DNA of 64,000 bases from Adiantum capillus-veneris. Its lineage: Eukaryota > Streptophyta > Polypodiopsida > Polypodiales > Pteridaceae. Below are positions 35,019 through 47,690 of the stretch, one piece after another. The DNA lies in assembly GCA_014529385.2 (NCBI GenBank), contig CM043971.1, forward strand, positions 86,008,840-86,072,839, read 5' to 3'. The translations under genes were made by a program, and so were the position numbers. Within the stretch, counting starts at the first letter, position 1. Each line of letters opens with the position of its first letter. The notes below the pieces were generated by a model. That model was given only the letters and a program-made list of their open reading frames with translations. It had not been told where the DNA came from and did not search any database.

Positions 35019-35289
35019 GCGTCGCTATAAGCGTCGCTATTTATGGCTCTGCAACGTCGCTATATGCGTCGCTATACTCTTCTGTGAGAGCGTCGCTATC
35101 TACGTCGCTATAGGCGTCGCTATGAGCATCGCTATATAGCGACGCTCATAGCGACGCCTATAGCGACGCAGATAGCGACGCTCTCGTAGCGACGCTTTTA
35201 GCGACGGTTATAGCGACGCCGGGGGTTATAAAAATCCAGTGTATTTCCGTCGCTAAGAGCGTCACAAGAGCACATAACCTCTTGTAGTG
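35019..35289 (+). repeat. Right subterminal array and TIR of the CACTA element
   Basis: Eight RCGTCGCTAT-type decamers in one orientation (from 35019) are followed by seven in the opposite orientation (to 35219). A unique 60 bp and the 12-bp TIR (35278-35289) follow. These are the probable binding sites of the element's DNA-binding protein. Confidence 0.92.
35086..35185. repeat. 100-bp palindrome in the CACTA subterminal array
   Basis: Two 50-bp arms meet at 35135/35136 (GCTAT|ATAGC). Comparing the arms base by base gives only two mismatched pairs, so a single strand could fold into a long hairpin. Confidence 0.92.
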
Positions 35290-35311
35290 AACATTTCATT
35301 TCATTTCATGG

Positions 35312-35387
<76 letters not shown>

Positions 35388-35409
35388 GAGATGTTTATAA
35401 ATTTTCATT

Positions 35410-35450
<41 letters not shown>

Positions 35451-35492
35451 GAAGATGTTAATTCATTTCATTCTCTCTCAAAAGAGAAGAAG

Positions 35493-35543
<51 letters not shown>

Positions 35544-35792
35544 AGATGTTAATTCATTTCATTCTCTCTCAAAAGAGAACAAGCAAAAGAAACGTTAGTA
35601 TAACATTTCATTTCCAATTCATTTCTTTCATTCTCTGTCTCGCAGAAGACGGTAGCCTAACATTTCATTTCTTTCATTCTCTCTCTTTGTAGAACGTGCA
35701 ACACACACACACAGGCGCGCTACAGATGCTTCTCTTTCTTTGTACAACGTGCAACACACACACACACACACACAGACGTGCTACAACCTCTA

Positions 35793-35827
<35 letters not shown>

Positions 35828-35921
35828 GGCGTGCTACAGATGCTTCTAGATGCGCTACAAGCTGGCGGTTGCCATGAATGGTACGGCAACACGGTACAAC
35901 AACATGAGTGTGTGTGAGAGA

Positions 35922-35954
<33 letters not shown>

Positions 35955-36012
35955 GTAGAGGTTGTAGCATGTCTCTGTGTGTGTGTGTGTGTGTGGGGTT
36001 GCGCAGGCAAAC

Positions 36013-36061
<49 letters not shown>
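35312..36061. repeat. Compound (CT)n(CA)n microsatellites and a minisatellite
   Basis: Compound tracts lie at 35314-35386, about 35411-35450 and 35494-35541, and simple or compound tracts run on to a (GT)n at 36016-36061. Between them, AAGATGTTAATTCATTTCAT units repeat (about 35452 and 35543), and GCTACAGATGCTTCT occurs twice (about 35718 and 35832). No gene is seen. Confidence 0.88.
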
Positions 36062-36064
<3 letters not shown>

Positions 36065-36495
36065 GAGATTGCGTCTCTCTGCCTCCGCATATCAGAATGA
36101 GGGCGTTTCCTTCCCCACAACTGATCCAACGTCAGATAGCCACGTCCAAATTACCATCACCTTCTACGTTACTGCCCTTCCACAAATACAGGCACGTCTC
36201 TCTCTCTATCTCTCTCTCTCTCTCTCACTCTCACACACACACACACACACATCGACGTCAGCCTGCCTACAAACGGCCTCACAGCTCCATTCTTAAGGCG
36301 TGCATGCACACGTGCGCTTGGTGCGAGACACACGCTAGCCCACGTCAGCTGCACACAAACGGCCTCCACACAAACGGCCAACTGCAGACCAAGCAGAGAG
36401 AAAGCATGCAGTCGACGTCGATACCGTGACCGTGCAACACACGTGATGAAGAGAATGGCAATGGCGATAGCTCACCTGAGAAGACGCCGCTCGTA

Positions 36496-36532
<37 letters not shown>

Positions 36533-37100
36533 TCGTTGTGGATGGATTAACGCTCTCCTTAGTATCTCAGGTATAAATGGGGCCTCATATTCCCTTCACA
36601 ACGGGGCCAGCCGAAATTCCTTAGCATCGAGTAAGTTAAGCTTGACAGCGAGCTGCAAATGCATAGCCACCCGGGCCCTTACCTCATTCAAAGACTTCCT
36701 GCAATTCCTAAAACGTAAAGCTCGTTTTTTAAAAAACTTTTACCTTTTGAGCTAGTTGTAAAAGTAGAAAATTCTACTTTCTCGCATATGCAAACACGTG
36801 GCAGAGGTGGTTTGTCGCCATATTATGTTAGTTAGACGTTAGTTAGAGACGGCATTGAGTTCTACCTATTAAGCTTTATAGCTTTAGCTATTCGGTCCAC
36901 TCTTTAGAACCCATTAATTAGTTCTCAGGATGCCAAAGAATCTTTCATTCCAAAGAAAAGTGGAAGACCATTTCTGTCGTCGGCATGATACCCCCTGTAC
37001 AAACCTCCACAAGGTCCTCATCCCTCATCACTATATCACACGCGCATGGTCAAATGGGATCAATGGTGGAGGAGGAAAAGACGACACGCGTCAATTATGG
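36062..37100. other. Intergenic, no gene seen
   Basis: The stretch contains a (CT)n tract near 36499-36529 and short (CT)n/(CA)n tracts near 36198-36251. No frame has recognisable protein content. Confidence 0.5.
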
Positions 37101-37109
37101 ATCGTCAGA

Positions 37110-37355
37110 TCTGAAGTTTCCCCGAATTTACCAATTTGTCCGAATTTACAAATTTGCCCCGAATTTACTTATCGGCCCGCATTTACAATATGACATACTC
37201 GAATCGCCTATATTTCAACGTACGCATGAGGGCGTAGCGGTTAGTGCACATGGCTCGTGGTGGGAAGGTCGGGGGTTCAAGACATGGGGTGCAGATCGAC
37301 CCGAATTTACAAGCCTGCCCGAATTTACTTTTCGTCCCAAATTTACCAAATACGC
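37110..37355. repeat. CCCGAATTTAC motif clusters around a tRNA-like unit
   Basis: CCGAATTTAC or close variants occur about four times at 37120-37190 and three times at 37298-37350, spaced 15-20 bp apart. They flank a GC-rich segment with tRNA promoter-like boxes. Confidence 0.7.
37225..37290 (+). other. tRNA-like (SINE-head-like) segment
   Basis: GTAGCGGTTAGTGC resembles a pol III A box, and GGGGGTTCAAGAC, about 30 bp on, a B box. No cloverleaf is evident, so this is at most a tRNA-derived SINE fragment. Confidence 0.3.
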
Positions 37356-37482
37356 ATCCGACGGCCCATATCACCTTAGCCATCGATCCCATTTGAGCAT
37401 GCTCGTGCAAGATAGTGTGGAGGGTCCTCATCCCTCCCCTCGCGCTCAGATGCACTCTCTCTATCCTTCTTTGCGTTTGTGC

Positions 37483-37507
37483 TTCTCTCTCTCTCTCTCT
37501 CTCTCTC

Positions 37508-37551
<44 letters not shown>
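37483..37551. repeat. (CT)n(GT)n compound microsatellite
   Basis: About 25 bp of CT is followed by about 42 bp of GT. Confidence 0.92.
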
Positions 37552-37554
<3 letters not shown>

Positions 37555-38477
37555 ACGCGCGCGCATTTAGGCCTTTGCCAACTGCAAGCAATGCAATCAT
37601 CTCATCAAGAGCAATGCGAAGACCCACTCAGTGTCTGCGATGCAAAAAACTCTCTCTCAATGGTGAGCGCGTTCACGCCACATGCCTTTGTCTGTTGTCC
37701 ACATGTCATTTGCTTTTTTATCTAGTTTTCTCCTCCCATAATTCAAGGTCAAAAAAATACATTTTCCCTAACTGAAGAAAATAAGGGCAAACTTGAAATT
37801 CTCCCAATTATCAGGTCAAAATTTGAAGCTTTTGCCAGTAATGACCTTAAAACTTGTGTAAATTTCCAGGTACTCTTCAAGGCAAGCTCAAATTCTAATT
37901 GAGATTTTACGATTTCAAAATACACTGGACCCCGGTTCTTTTCTAACATTCGCTAGAACCTATTAATTAGATATCAAGTTCAACACTAATCCCAAAACCG
38001 TAAGCTCCCTTTCCTTGCTCGTTCCCACTCAATCACACATGCCTCTTGCCTCTTTGCCCTATTGCAATTGCAGCTCCAACTCTGCCTATCACTTGTCTGC
38101 ACTCTTAGACCCTACACACACACGAGAGAGAGAGAGAGAGAGAGAGAAAAAAGCAAGGCAGGCTTCGCTCTTACGCTCCAAATCCCCCATATCTCTTGCA
38201 CTGTAGCTCCTTTGAGTTCGTTCTACTCTTTACCTATAGCTCCAAATGGGTGCGTAGCCCGACTTGCCTTTTGGTTGTCACCTGCCCCCGTCCCCCCCGA
38301 TTGACATGATCGTTTTTCCCCTGCCTACGATTAGATAGAGAGATAATCTCCCCCTCTCTTACGTTCCCTCGCGTCCATGTACCACTCCCCTCTTTTAAAA
38401 GTCCCTTTTTAACTTCCAAGCAAGCATCCAACTCGAAACCACAGTCCACAATGGTGCTCCTCCCTCGCAATACCCTT

Positions 38478-38524
<47 letters not shown>

Positions 38525-39390
38525 ATCGTGCCACTTGTGTTTGTAGAGGCTTGTACACAAACACACAGGATACAAAACCAACAAACTCTTAAGTTAAGCA
38601 GCGAAAGTTCTCTCCAAACCCCCCCCCCCCCCCCCCCAAAAACCAAAAAGACATGGCAAAATCTCCCCTTGATTCCTTTTAATAAATCCCAAATCCAAAA
38701 TTTGACACACCTACCCTACTGGTTATTAGTGAAAATACATTACTCCCACGACGTTTATTCCTAGCAGGAGCAATATCAAGTCATTCCAGATAAAATTTTC
38801 TTGCAAGCCTACGAACTTGTCTTCTTCTTGTGACTCCATCGAGAAGGATGAAAGCTGGTGAAGAGAGAGAGAGAGAGAGAGAGAGAGAGGTTACAGTTTC
38901 ACCAACTTTGCGCAAAGTTGGGTTGCAAAAGCAACGTAGCTGCTACAAGACTTTGTTGGCAAGCCGCAAAACCTTACCGAGGGTACCATGCAAAACGTAG
39001 CTTATTCACCTACATATACATGCACCAATAGTTTTAATTGAAATAAATAAACCTTTATTATTAAGTTCGAAAGCTCTAGACCAAAGAGTGCAAGGCAAAC
39101 ACGTTAATGCGGACTGCAAAACAGATTTGTTGCGGACAATTTTAAGCGAGAACATTAACTCAAAGCTGCTCATTCGTCCAACCAAGAGCCTCAGGACTAA
39201 GCAACACCAATATTTAAGGGGGGTTGGGGGGGGGATCAAAGGCGGAGAAGCTCACGTGCGAAAGCAGAGGAGATCGGAGCCACAACAATCAAATCAAAAA
39301 CTAAACCTGTACGGGCACTAAACTTGGACAACCTGAAAATACATATCATCTCACAATATAAAGCCATAAAAACAACTAGGCATACATGAT
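37552..39390. other. Intergenic with microsatellites, no gene seen
   Basis: (GA)n at 38122-38148, (CT)n at 38482-38521 and (GA)n at 38864-38889, plus a run of about 18 Cs near 38620-38637. I find no protein-like frame. Confidence 0.55.
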
Positions 39391-39392
39391 GC

Positions 39393-39472
39393 GCATGTGG
39401 GTGAGGTGGTTAGCCTATGCGATCCTCATCCGGGACTACAAGGCCATCGGTTCAAAACCCAACCATGCACCA
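39393..39472 (+). other. tRNA-like segment, possible SINE
   Basis: GAGGTGGTTAGCC matches the A-box form, and GGTTCAAAACCC the B box, at about the right spacing (40 bp). The flanks do not make a convincing acceptor stem, so a functional tRNA is unlikely. Confidence 0.35.
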
Positions 39473-39699
39473 CGTTTTTTCGGCTAGTCGAGTTAACTAC
39501 GCCTCGTTTTTTGTGCAACCATGTTTAGTGTGCCTCAAGATCCCGAACCACGGGTTCAAGCTCTCATGGATCGTGCGCCCCTTTTTTCACCCAAGGTGTA
39601 GACTTCCTCACTCACCTTTTTTTTACACACGATTTGCGAAACTATCCATGATTCTACATACAGTGCCTTGCACACCTCAAGGCCTACTAGTATGGTTGG

Positions 39700-39716
39700 T
39701 CGCCTCTCTCTCTCTC

Positions 39717-39752
<36 letters not shown>

Positions 39753-40058
39753 ATTGTGTGGCCGAGGATTGCAAGGAACACATGCCCGATGAAGGAGCTC
39801 TCGTCAAGTGTGGGAAGGGGATCCTTTCCCCTTTTATAATAGTATAGATACTGTTGAATGTGCTTGGCATGGCAATTCAAATGAGCTCTTAATCCATGCT
39901 CGTCAAGCGAGAAAAAGGAGGAGTGCCCCGAGTACTAAAGTTTAAGCTTGGGGTGACATGGCCACTATTGCAGCAAGCTTCAGTGCCGGTGGATAGCAGC
40001 GTCAACCTTCCATGTTCGCAGCCCGCTCCGATGGACAAGCATGGGTTAGTTACTTGAG

Positions 40059-40096
<38 letters not shown>
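39700..40096. repeat. (CT)n and (GA)n tracts
   Basis: (CT)n at 39702-39751 with one CCCTC interruption, and (GA)n at 40062-40096. Confidence 0.9.
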
Positions 40097-40098
<2 letters not shown>

Positions 40099-40653
40099 TT
40101 CCATTAAGACATCTACAGGTGCATGTACTAACCTACACACGCCCCTTGGTGAATGGAGGCGTGCAACATGCATGTGTGTGAGAGAGAGACAGAGAGTGGG
40201 AGGGGGGGGGAAGGGGGGGTGAGTCTGATCTTTGGGGGAAACTTTTGATACTGAGAGACAGCCTGTGCTCCAAGAGCTTCGCACAAAGGCAAATGCAGGC
40301 CAAAAAGCTACAATATTGCTTCTATAGAAGGAATTGCTCATGAAGAGGTGCATACCCCTAGGCTGAACTGGACCTCAGACCTAGAAAAAACCCTCATTGC
40401 ATCCCCCCTTCTGTTCAATCGGCATATTCACATATAAGCTGTTGATGAAAGTTACTCGACCTCTCCAAAATGCATACTTGGCAAGCCACTTCCCATTTTG
40501 CAGTCATAAAGAGACGGTATGCATCCCTCACAGTGGGCATCTCTTATTGCACGAGAACGCCACTACCAGGAGAGAGCACCAAATTTCGCATTTGCTGACA
40601 ATAACAAAAAACCGCAGATGTCGGAGATCCAGATTTCCTCTTCTTGCAGACAC

Positions 40654-42746
40654 TTACTTCACTCCTATAGGACTCAACCGGCGCAGCTTCCGGCCTCCAT
40701 AGCAAATGTTTCGGCCACTCTTTGATGCAAATGTGCTTGGCGGAGCACTTGAACTGCCAAGAACCCCTCTCTCATCAGCAAACTGTGGCGCATTGACAGA
40801 AAAATTCACAAGCGGGTTGTAGTGTATTGGCGATGCATTGTTACTGCCACTAGCCATAGATGGTGGGAACTTAAGCGGCAAACTACCAGTGACCATAGGG
40901 ACCTTTGGGATATCCACTGTACTTAGTTGTGGTGGCGGATACCTCCATTGTGGCAAACGGCCTGCTAGAAGTAGGTTCTGTAGCAGCGGGCCAGCCTGCA
41001 TCACAGCCTGTAAGAGCTTTCCCCTTTCCGGCAATGCAACCGCTTGCATAGTACTTGCACCGGACTCGGAAGGTTCCCCATGAGCGGCTTTCAGCTGCAT
41101 GGCAGAGGAGTGTTGTTGGACAATTTGGTTGGCAAACCTTGGAGCTTCGGGCACAACCCTTGGATGGGACGTCATCAGCAATGGATCCATAGATTGCATA
41201 GGAAACACACAGCCAGGCATGGAAATTGGTTTCTTATACAGAGAAGTTAGTTCCTTTATATGCTCTAACCCACCCAAAGAATCTGACCCTGCAGTTGACA
41301 TGGAGGACGACTGGCGTAATAGCGTGTTCCCCGCACTCGAATCATCGGACACATGCATATCCCAACATGACTTGTTTGACGGGTTCAAATCCCATGCAGA
41401 CCTCGGGGAAGTCTCCATATGCAAGTCACTCAAGTCCAAGCTCTCTTCCTCATTTAGGCTGACATCCTCACTCAGGATGTCCATACTGAACTGCGGTTGC
41501 GAGTGTCCAATTGTGATGGAGGATGGGTCCTCATTTTGCTCAAGAGCAAAGATGTCCTGCACATCAGAAGCCTGATGAGGAGAGATCTTGATGGCTCTAT
41601 CATGCTCAAACGCACCCTCAGCGGCACGCCCGGTTTGCTTTAGGTTGTCAAGACTCATGGTGTCCACAGTGGGCGATGCAGGATGACTAAATTCAATCGG
41701 CGAAGAAGTTGAAGAGATGGAGGAAGGGAGGCAGCTGCTAGGTGACTCTGCCACAGGCACGGGGACTTGGGGAGAGTGAGAGAGCTGCAAGAGACACTCC
41801 CGAAGCTTGCTGCAGTTTGTCCGAGCTTCATCTCTCTCCTTTCTTGCTGCATCCAAAAGAGCCTGCATACGGCATATCTTGGCTTCATTGATCCTGTTTT
41901 GAATTCGGGCCATCTCACGGGCACTCTGGAGCTCCAAAGAAGTGCTTGTGAGCTGCTGTTGAAGCTCCTCTACACTCTGTTTGAAGAGGAAAGGCACGCA
42001 CGAGCTAAGTTAGCTATGCAAATGCACAAACAATAAAAACCACAATAAAAAACCCACATTCTCAGATGTTAAAGACATTCAAACAGTGGCTCAACAATCG
42101 CAGTGTGTGTATACGCAATGTGTACGTCTACCTCTATTGCTAGTCGCATCTATATTCACATGCACAAACATGTAACAGTGATGTGTATGCAGGTCCTTGT
42201 CCTTGTTTATGTAGCCAGATGTGTATGCAGGTCCTTGTCCTTGTTTATGTAGCCAGGGGCTTAGGAAGACCACTAAAACATATAAAGTTTACACAATTTG
42301 ACATGACCTGAAGGCTAAACACATATCCAATTCAGAACCCGAGTCGAAGTCACATGAAAATGATACTCTCAGAAAAACATGCCAAGTCTAAAACAAACAA
42401 CAAATGCAGACCCATGCAGACACTTATCCAAGGCAACTGTAACATGAATCCCTCAAGTAGACTATGTACAACTGGAACAAGATCATTATCTTCCATCCAA
42501 GTCAAAAAAACAAAGCTGAAAACATTATATGCATGAACATATTAAGTAGTCTAGCCAGTAAGAACTAGCATGTTTCACCTCATGCTTAGCCGGAATGCAC
42601 GTAAGATCATATCAAGCACTCCTCCAATCAAGAAAAAAACAAGGTAAGAGCAATAACAAAACAATTACCTCTCCAGATGTTGCCCAAGACAATGGTAAGC
42701 AGGGACAATTGCCCTCCATGAAGAGGGACGCCAATGAGCTCTCCAT
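40654..42746 (-). CDS. DUF1635 family protein (two exons)
   Basis: This is a plant-specific family of unknown biochemical role. Exon 1 is 42746-42669 (26 codons, starting M-E-S-S-L-A-S-L-F) and ends GAG|GTAATT. The intron is 692 bp. Exon 2 is 41976-40654, after an AAACAG acceptor; both are phase 0, giving 466 residues. Just after the junction is the family's E-E-L-Q-Q-Q-L-x-x-x-x-L-E-L-x-S-A-R coiled coil. Near the C-terminus is the conserved A-G-P-L-L-Q-N-L-L-L-A-G with P-Q-W-R-Y-P-P-P. The middle is Ser-rich and acidic. No stops or frameshifts are present. An ATG at 41997 opens a longer exon-2 frame, but the splice version fits the family better. Confidence 0.88.
41977..42668 (-). other. 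Intron of the DUF1635 gene
   Basis: GTAATT...AAACAG borders. It contains a 38-bp perfect or near-perfect tandem duplication (42181-42218 and 42219-42256). Confidence 0.8.
42181..42256. repeat. 38-bp tandem duplication in the DUF1635 intron
   Basis: Both units start ATGTGTATGCAGGTCCTTGT and end GTAGCCAG. Confidence 0.9.
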
Positions 42747-43199
42747 CGCAAAACAAGAGTCGGCAAGCTCGGCTTGTCAAGATGAGTGTGTCAGCTCTTC
42801 CCTGCGAGCCGCAGTCTGCATTCAAAGAGGCTGCCTGTAAAGAAAAGCCAGCGGAAATTCACAAATTGCCTCTGTGGGTGAGTCTGTATGATAACCCGTG
42901 ACCGGCGAGGGCAGTCCACAAGGTGAAAGGGGAAGATCTTCTGTGTGGGCGATGCAAATAGGGGCGTAGTACGGCGTACTACTAATCTGCGTATTTAAGA
43001 GGGGTGGTCGCAAGGAAGTAGAAACCGTACCGCGGGTGTCGGCCAGTAAGGCACCAATGAGACGAAGGGCGCCCACCATACTCGCGCTCCAGCCTCCCTG
43101 CATTTCGCTGCGCAGAATCGAAGCCCATTTTGGCAACAAGGCGGAGATCTTGCCCTCGCTGCAGATTCCCCTTTGGCCCTTCCAAGCGTCAAAAGTTCA

Positions 43200-46100
43200 A
43201 AACCACCTAACTCTCCCCCGCAGCCCTATACTTCAGAAATCTCTTTGGCTATCTGTTTGCCATGTGCTCTCATCATTTGACACAACTTGCATAAGCGATA
43301 ACCATTTAGCAAGAAGCCCATTGGTAATAGGCTAACTCACTCCCCTCATGCCATTGGCTCTTTTCTTGCTCTCTTGTGGCCCAATGGGCAAAGCCCATAT
43401 GTTGGGCCAATCACTCAAGAGCTTGCTCACAAAGTGCTCTCTTGTACACATCCTTTCCATGTGGGTTAAAAAAATTGCCACAAGTAAGTGTAACAACCAT
43501 CTCCAAACTCCCCTTAATCATGCTATGGTCTTCTTCAGATAACTAAAACAAGTTAGAACGGCCTTCCTAACAAGGTCGTCTACAGTAGACGAGGGCACTG
43601 CCTTAAAGTAAAATTTGAAATCGTTGGATCAAAATGATATTGAACTGTGCTCGGCGGCTCATAGTAGCAAATGATATAAATTGTGATCTAAGAAAATATT
43701 AAATTTTGGTTTATGAAAGAGAATAGTTCACGAATATTGGCAGATATATATTCTAAGTAAATAGGTCTCGAAAAATACTAAATTCTTATGAAGTGAACAG
43801 GTCAAGAATATTGGCAGGTATATATTCTAAGCAAGAATAGGTCTCGCTTGAATTGGCAGCTTAATATTTATTAAAAAGAACCTGTGAGATAGCACACAAC
43901 ACTAGGCAAGTGTTATTGATAGCATTAAATGCTTGTCAATGCATACCAGTTACCGTTGTATTTAGTCAAGTTTGAGAAGTAATGCAAGTCTGTGATCTTC
44001 GATTATAGCATGATGGATATATTGCTTTTGAGATATCATCACAATGTGATAATTCAAAGCATGCATGGCATAGAAAAAAGTTTTGATGAGTATTCTTGAA
44101 CAGTTAATGTGATTTACACTAGTAACTTATTGAAAAGTATGCCCCAAGACAGAAAGTATTCAAAGATATGAACCAATATTTATGAATGCTAAGGAGATAT
44201 TAGAGAAGGACAGCTACATGCTTGAGTATATTATTACAAGCACGGGATCGGTTGGTGCATCTGGGAGTGGTCAATATGAAGGCTGTACTTCATAAAATAT
44301 ATGACGTAAGATACTTGTACCTCCAATATTGTGGAAAATTAGGCGTGCACAGCCTCCGACATAGTCAAATTGTAACATCAAACTATCTTACTAGTTACAT
44401 AAAGTTTCCATCAAAAGAGTTCAAAATACAAATTATATAATCAATTACTGTACCTTGCCAATAATTATTTCTCAAATGATATGAACAAAAAAGACATTGT
44501 CAAAAAGCATTGTAGCAAATCATTGACGAAAATAGTGTATTTAAAATCCAATTTCACTAGAACAACAGGAAACTTGGAAACTAGATATGTATACATAAGC
44601 ACTTTGTGGCTTGTTCTCTTCAGTGGGAAAGAAAGACCAAAAGTGATACATCTTTCAGGTACGGGGCCTTTTCTGCATATACATTATTGAAACTCATGAA
44701 TCTAATGATTTCTATGTTTTTGCACAACAAAAAGTGGGCACCAATCTTTAAGGCTTTGTATCTCCAAATGATAGTTTGATTTTGTGGATGGGCCCAACGG
44801 CAAGATCAATAATCTCTTGAGGGAGACTCTTTGGTCGTGGCAGCTTTGTGAAATCTTTGTTACTCCATATTTGGTTGTTTACAATCTCAAATGGTAGATG
44901 AGTTTTTGTTGGGAGGTGTCATGCTGAATGTCAACACTTGTGCCTATTCCATGAAGTCTTTACTTGGATAGTGATTTAATAGACGTTTATAACTATGTTT
45001 TGAGAGTTGAGCTTTGCACCACGAAACAAATGGATTTTGTTACTAGACTCTACATGAGAATTGTAGCAAACATCTTTAAGTATGAGAGAATGCTTATAAA
45101 AGAGGAGGGACTTCTCTTTGATACTTACGTTTCATTGTCTCTTCATAGCTGCTACATTACAAAGATGCCTATCCTCATTTAAATGGTGAATCCACTTGTA
45201 TGACCATATTCACACGTACATTTTGAGAATCTTCATTTGGATTTCAGATGTCTCAATGCTATGATACTATCATGTTTTTGCTATTTAAAAAATCTTGCAG
45301 AGGGATTCTTCTCAACTATGATATTCATATGGATAGAGCCATGCAAAGCTCAAAGTCTATAAGTAAGGATGGGGTACGAGTAGTATTTATACATATTGTA
45401 CAATGAATGAGGCAATATGTACGTTTTTTGAGTTTTTTTTGTTGTGGAAAGATTGCTTATCAATACAATTAGAGAAACGGAGCATTCCTCATCGTTTTGC
45501 TGCACTTTGTTTGAAGTTGTTTGGTTTTTTCTAGTTCATTCCAAAGTTTTTTTTTAAATTTAAAATAGTGATGGTGTATTTACTTAAAAAAGTTTATTGT
45601 GTAGTAGCTCAAAAGAGTATTGTTGTTATTTGTCTTATATTTGAAAGACTTGCTCATTGTTTTTCAAAAACTTTTGTATATGTTCAGTACCAAATAAATT
45701 TGTATTGGTGCGATATTATTTTAGAGGAAGTTGAACACAATAGATTAATAATTATGACACAATCGGGCAAAAATGTGAGATATATAGTATAAATTAAAAT
45801 TATTACTTTCAATGGTCGTAAAACAAATTTTCTTTGTCTTGAGCAATAGTTTGTGTGTTTATTAAATGATATATTGTAATCTTCAATAATGTAAGTTCGT
45901 AATACTGATATATATGTCAAGGAAGCAAATTGTGTTCGCAAATTAATCAAAGACACTTTGAAAAAATCCAAGAATACAATCTCTTAGAGCAAAGAAGGAT
46001 CATTTTTTTTGTTCTATATTGTTTTAAGTAGTATTGAAAAATGGTCTTTTTTTTGTACTAAGTCTATAGTACTATAAGTCGTAGTCATTGTTTCAACTGT

Positions 46101-47690
46101 CTTTCACTTTTTTCTAATCTATCTATATGTGGTAAAGTGAATTTATGTATGTAGTTATTGGTAGTTTATCTATGATATGTTGGGAGAGTCAAGAAAGGAG
46201 CATCGGAGGCCCATGAGGGGAAAATATGATAAGGCTAGGGAATAATATTCCCAGCTTGGAGGACCACAAAAGACCATGGAACCAAGCTAAAACCCGAGCT
46301 AAACATGGCTAGACACAACCTGACATGAGAAATCTACCTCACTCTACCGGGTACAGCCACAAAACAGCCCTCACTCCCTAACACCCGTCCCTAGGAGAGG
46401 GATCAACTAGACGAATCCACATAGATGCTGAACTCTCAACACTTCTTGTCACAATACTATGTCGACCTTCTCCCTGGTCTCTTTTGGTTGAAAGTCTATT
46501 GATTTTCATCTTTTTTTATTATTGGTATATGCTCCTATTTGTGACAATTGTTGGCATAAAAGCTAACGTGGCAAGTGTACGACACTGTAAAGTGGCATCT
46601 TTCCCACTGGTCACCAATTACTGATATCAATTGACATTGTGTATGCTTCCGAGCACTTGTAAAAATAGCCAATAAATGAGCTGCTTTTAAGGCCAAGCGT
46701 TTATAAGGTCAGGTGCCACTAGCACTAAGATTATGTAAGCGGGCTCACACTAGAAATTGTAACCTACAGCTTGGTTTAATTAAACAAAGAAGTATCGCAA
46801 GGGGCACCCATTGGAGGGGCCATTATCTTTGAGAGGTAAACTCCACCCAAATGTGGCTTGCCTCCAATGTTCTCTTTCAGTCCAAGTTTGTTGTCTTCAC
46901 ATAGTTTGTGATACAGTTGAAATTTTTTACCACCATGTCAAGTGACTTGCTGGTTTAACCTTGTAGCTTTTTTGGGTAGTCCTCAAGGCATTGAAGACTA
47001 GCTCCCCAATGTTCCCAATCTCCTCTAAATGGTAAACAACCCCCCCCCCCTTTTTACCATTCCAATCTCCCATTAATATTCCATAGCTTTGCTCGTTCCC
47101 GTTACCACTTTAGTTCTCATTAACATTCCTACATTACTTTCGTTGCCCTCTTCCATTTGGAACCGCCAAGAAAATTTATGAACACTCAATGTATCTGAGT
47201 AAGTCTCTCTAGTTCATTAAAGCCTCTACGACATTGTGCATCCTTTTTTTCTCCACTTGAATGCTTCACTTTTGCCATTACAATGAAACATTAGTCTATA
47301 TTACACATTCTCCTGTAATTCATGGTATCCGGTCAAAACGGCTTTTTTAAAGTAAGAAATGATATCCCAAACGCACAATGTAGAGGACGAGAAGAGAAAG
47401 CAGTCCTTTTATTTATAGAAAGGGTGAGAGAGAAGGTGTTGGCAAACTTTCAAGAAAATAAAGTGCCAATGTTTTCATTAGCCTCACGAAAACACAAGAC
47501 CAGTTGTCAAAATTTTCCCCATGTACATAGAAAACGATTCAAACACATGGCTAACAACTATCCCCGCGCACCACAGACATTGGAAAAAGCAGGCCCCCAT
47601 AGACTTCTGCTTGAGATGAGTAAGCCTGTGTTCCATTGCTCCATAATAGCATCGTACAACCGTGCATGACTTGTTGAAAAATTTACACAA
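43200..47690. other. AT-rich intergenic region, no gene seen
   Basis: All frames are short and AT-driven. The only structure noticed is an imperfect duplication (43731-43771 and 43805-43848, sharing GAATATTGGCAG and ATATATTCTAAG). Confidence 0.55.

Larger units (their letters stand above)
27740..35289 (+). mobile_element. Complete CACTA (En/Spm) DNA transposon
   Basis: The element is 7,550 bp. Its ends are perfect 12-bp inverted repeats, CACTACAAGAGG at 27740 and its complement ending at 35289. The flanking trinucleotide AAC is duplicated (27737-27739 and 35290-35292), the 3-bp duplication diagnostic of CACTA elements. Subterminal AGCGACGC repeats follow at both ends. Inside are a TNP2-type transposase gene and a second gene (Transposase_24-like), both on the plus strand, and a captured HMA-domain fragment. 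Coding damage is slight, so the copy is young or recently active. Confidence 0.96.

Noticed and set aside
36906-37970. Insertion flanked by AGAACCCATTAATTAG-like direct repeats
   Set aside because: The 16-bp match at 36906 and 37955 is too short and the interior has no element features; chance or an old repeat is as likely.
39393-39472. A functional tRNA gene
   Set aside because: A- and B-box-like sequences are present, but no acceptor or anticodon stems pair properly. It is kept only as a possible SINE fragment.
42628-42825. 65-residue minus-strand ORF over DUF1635 exon 1
   Set aside because: It is out of frame with the exon that splices cleanly to the DUF1635 domain.
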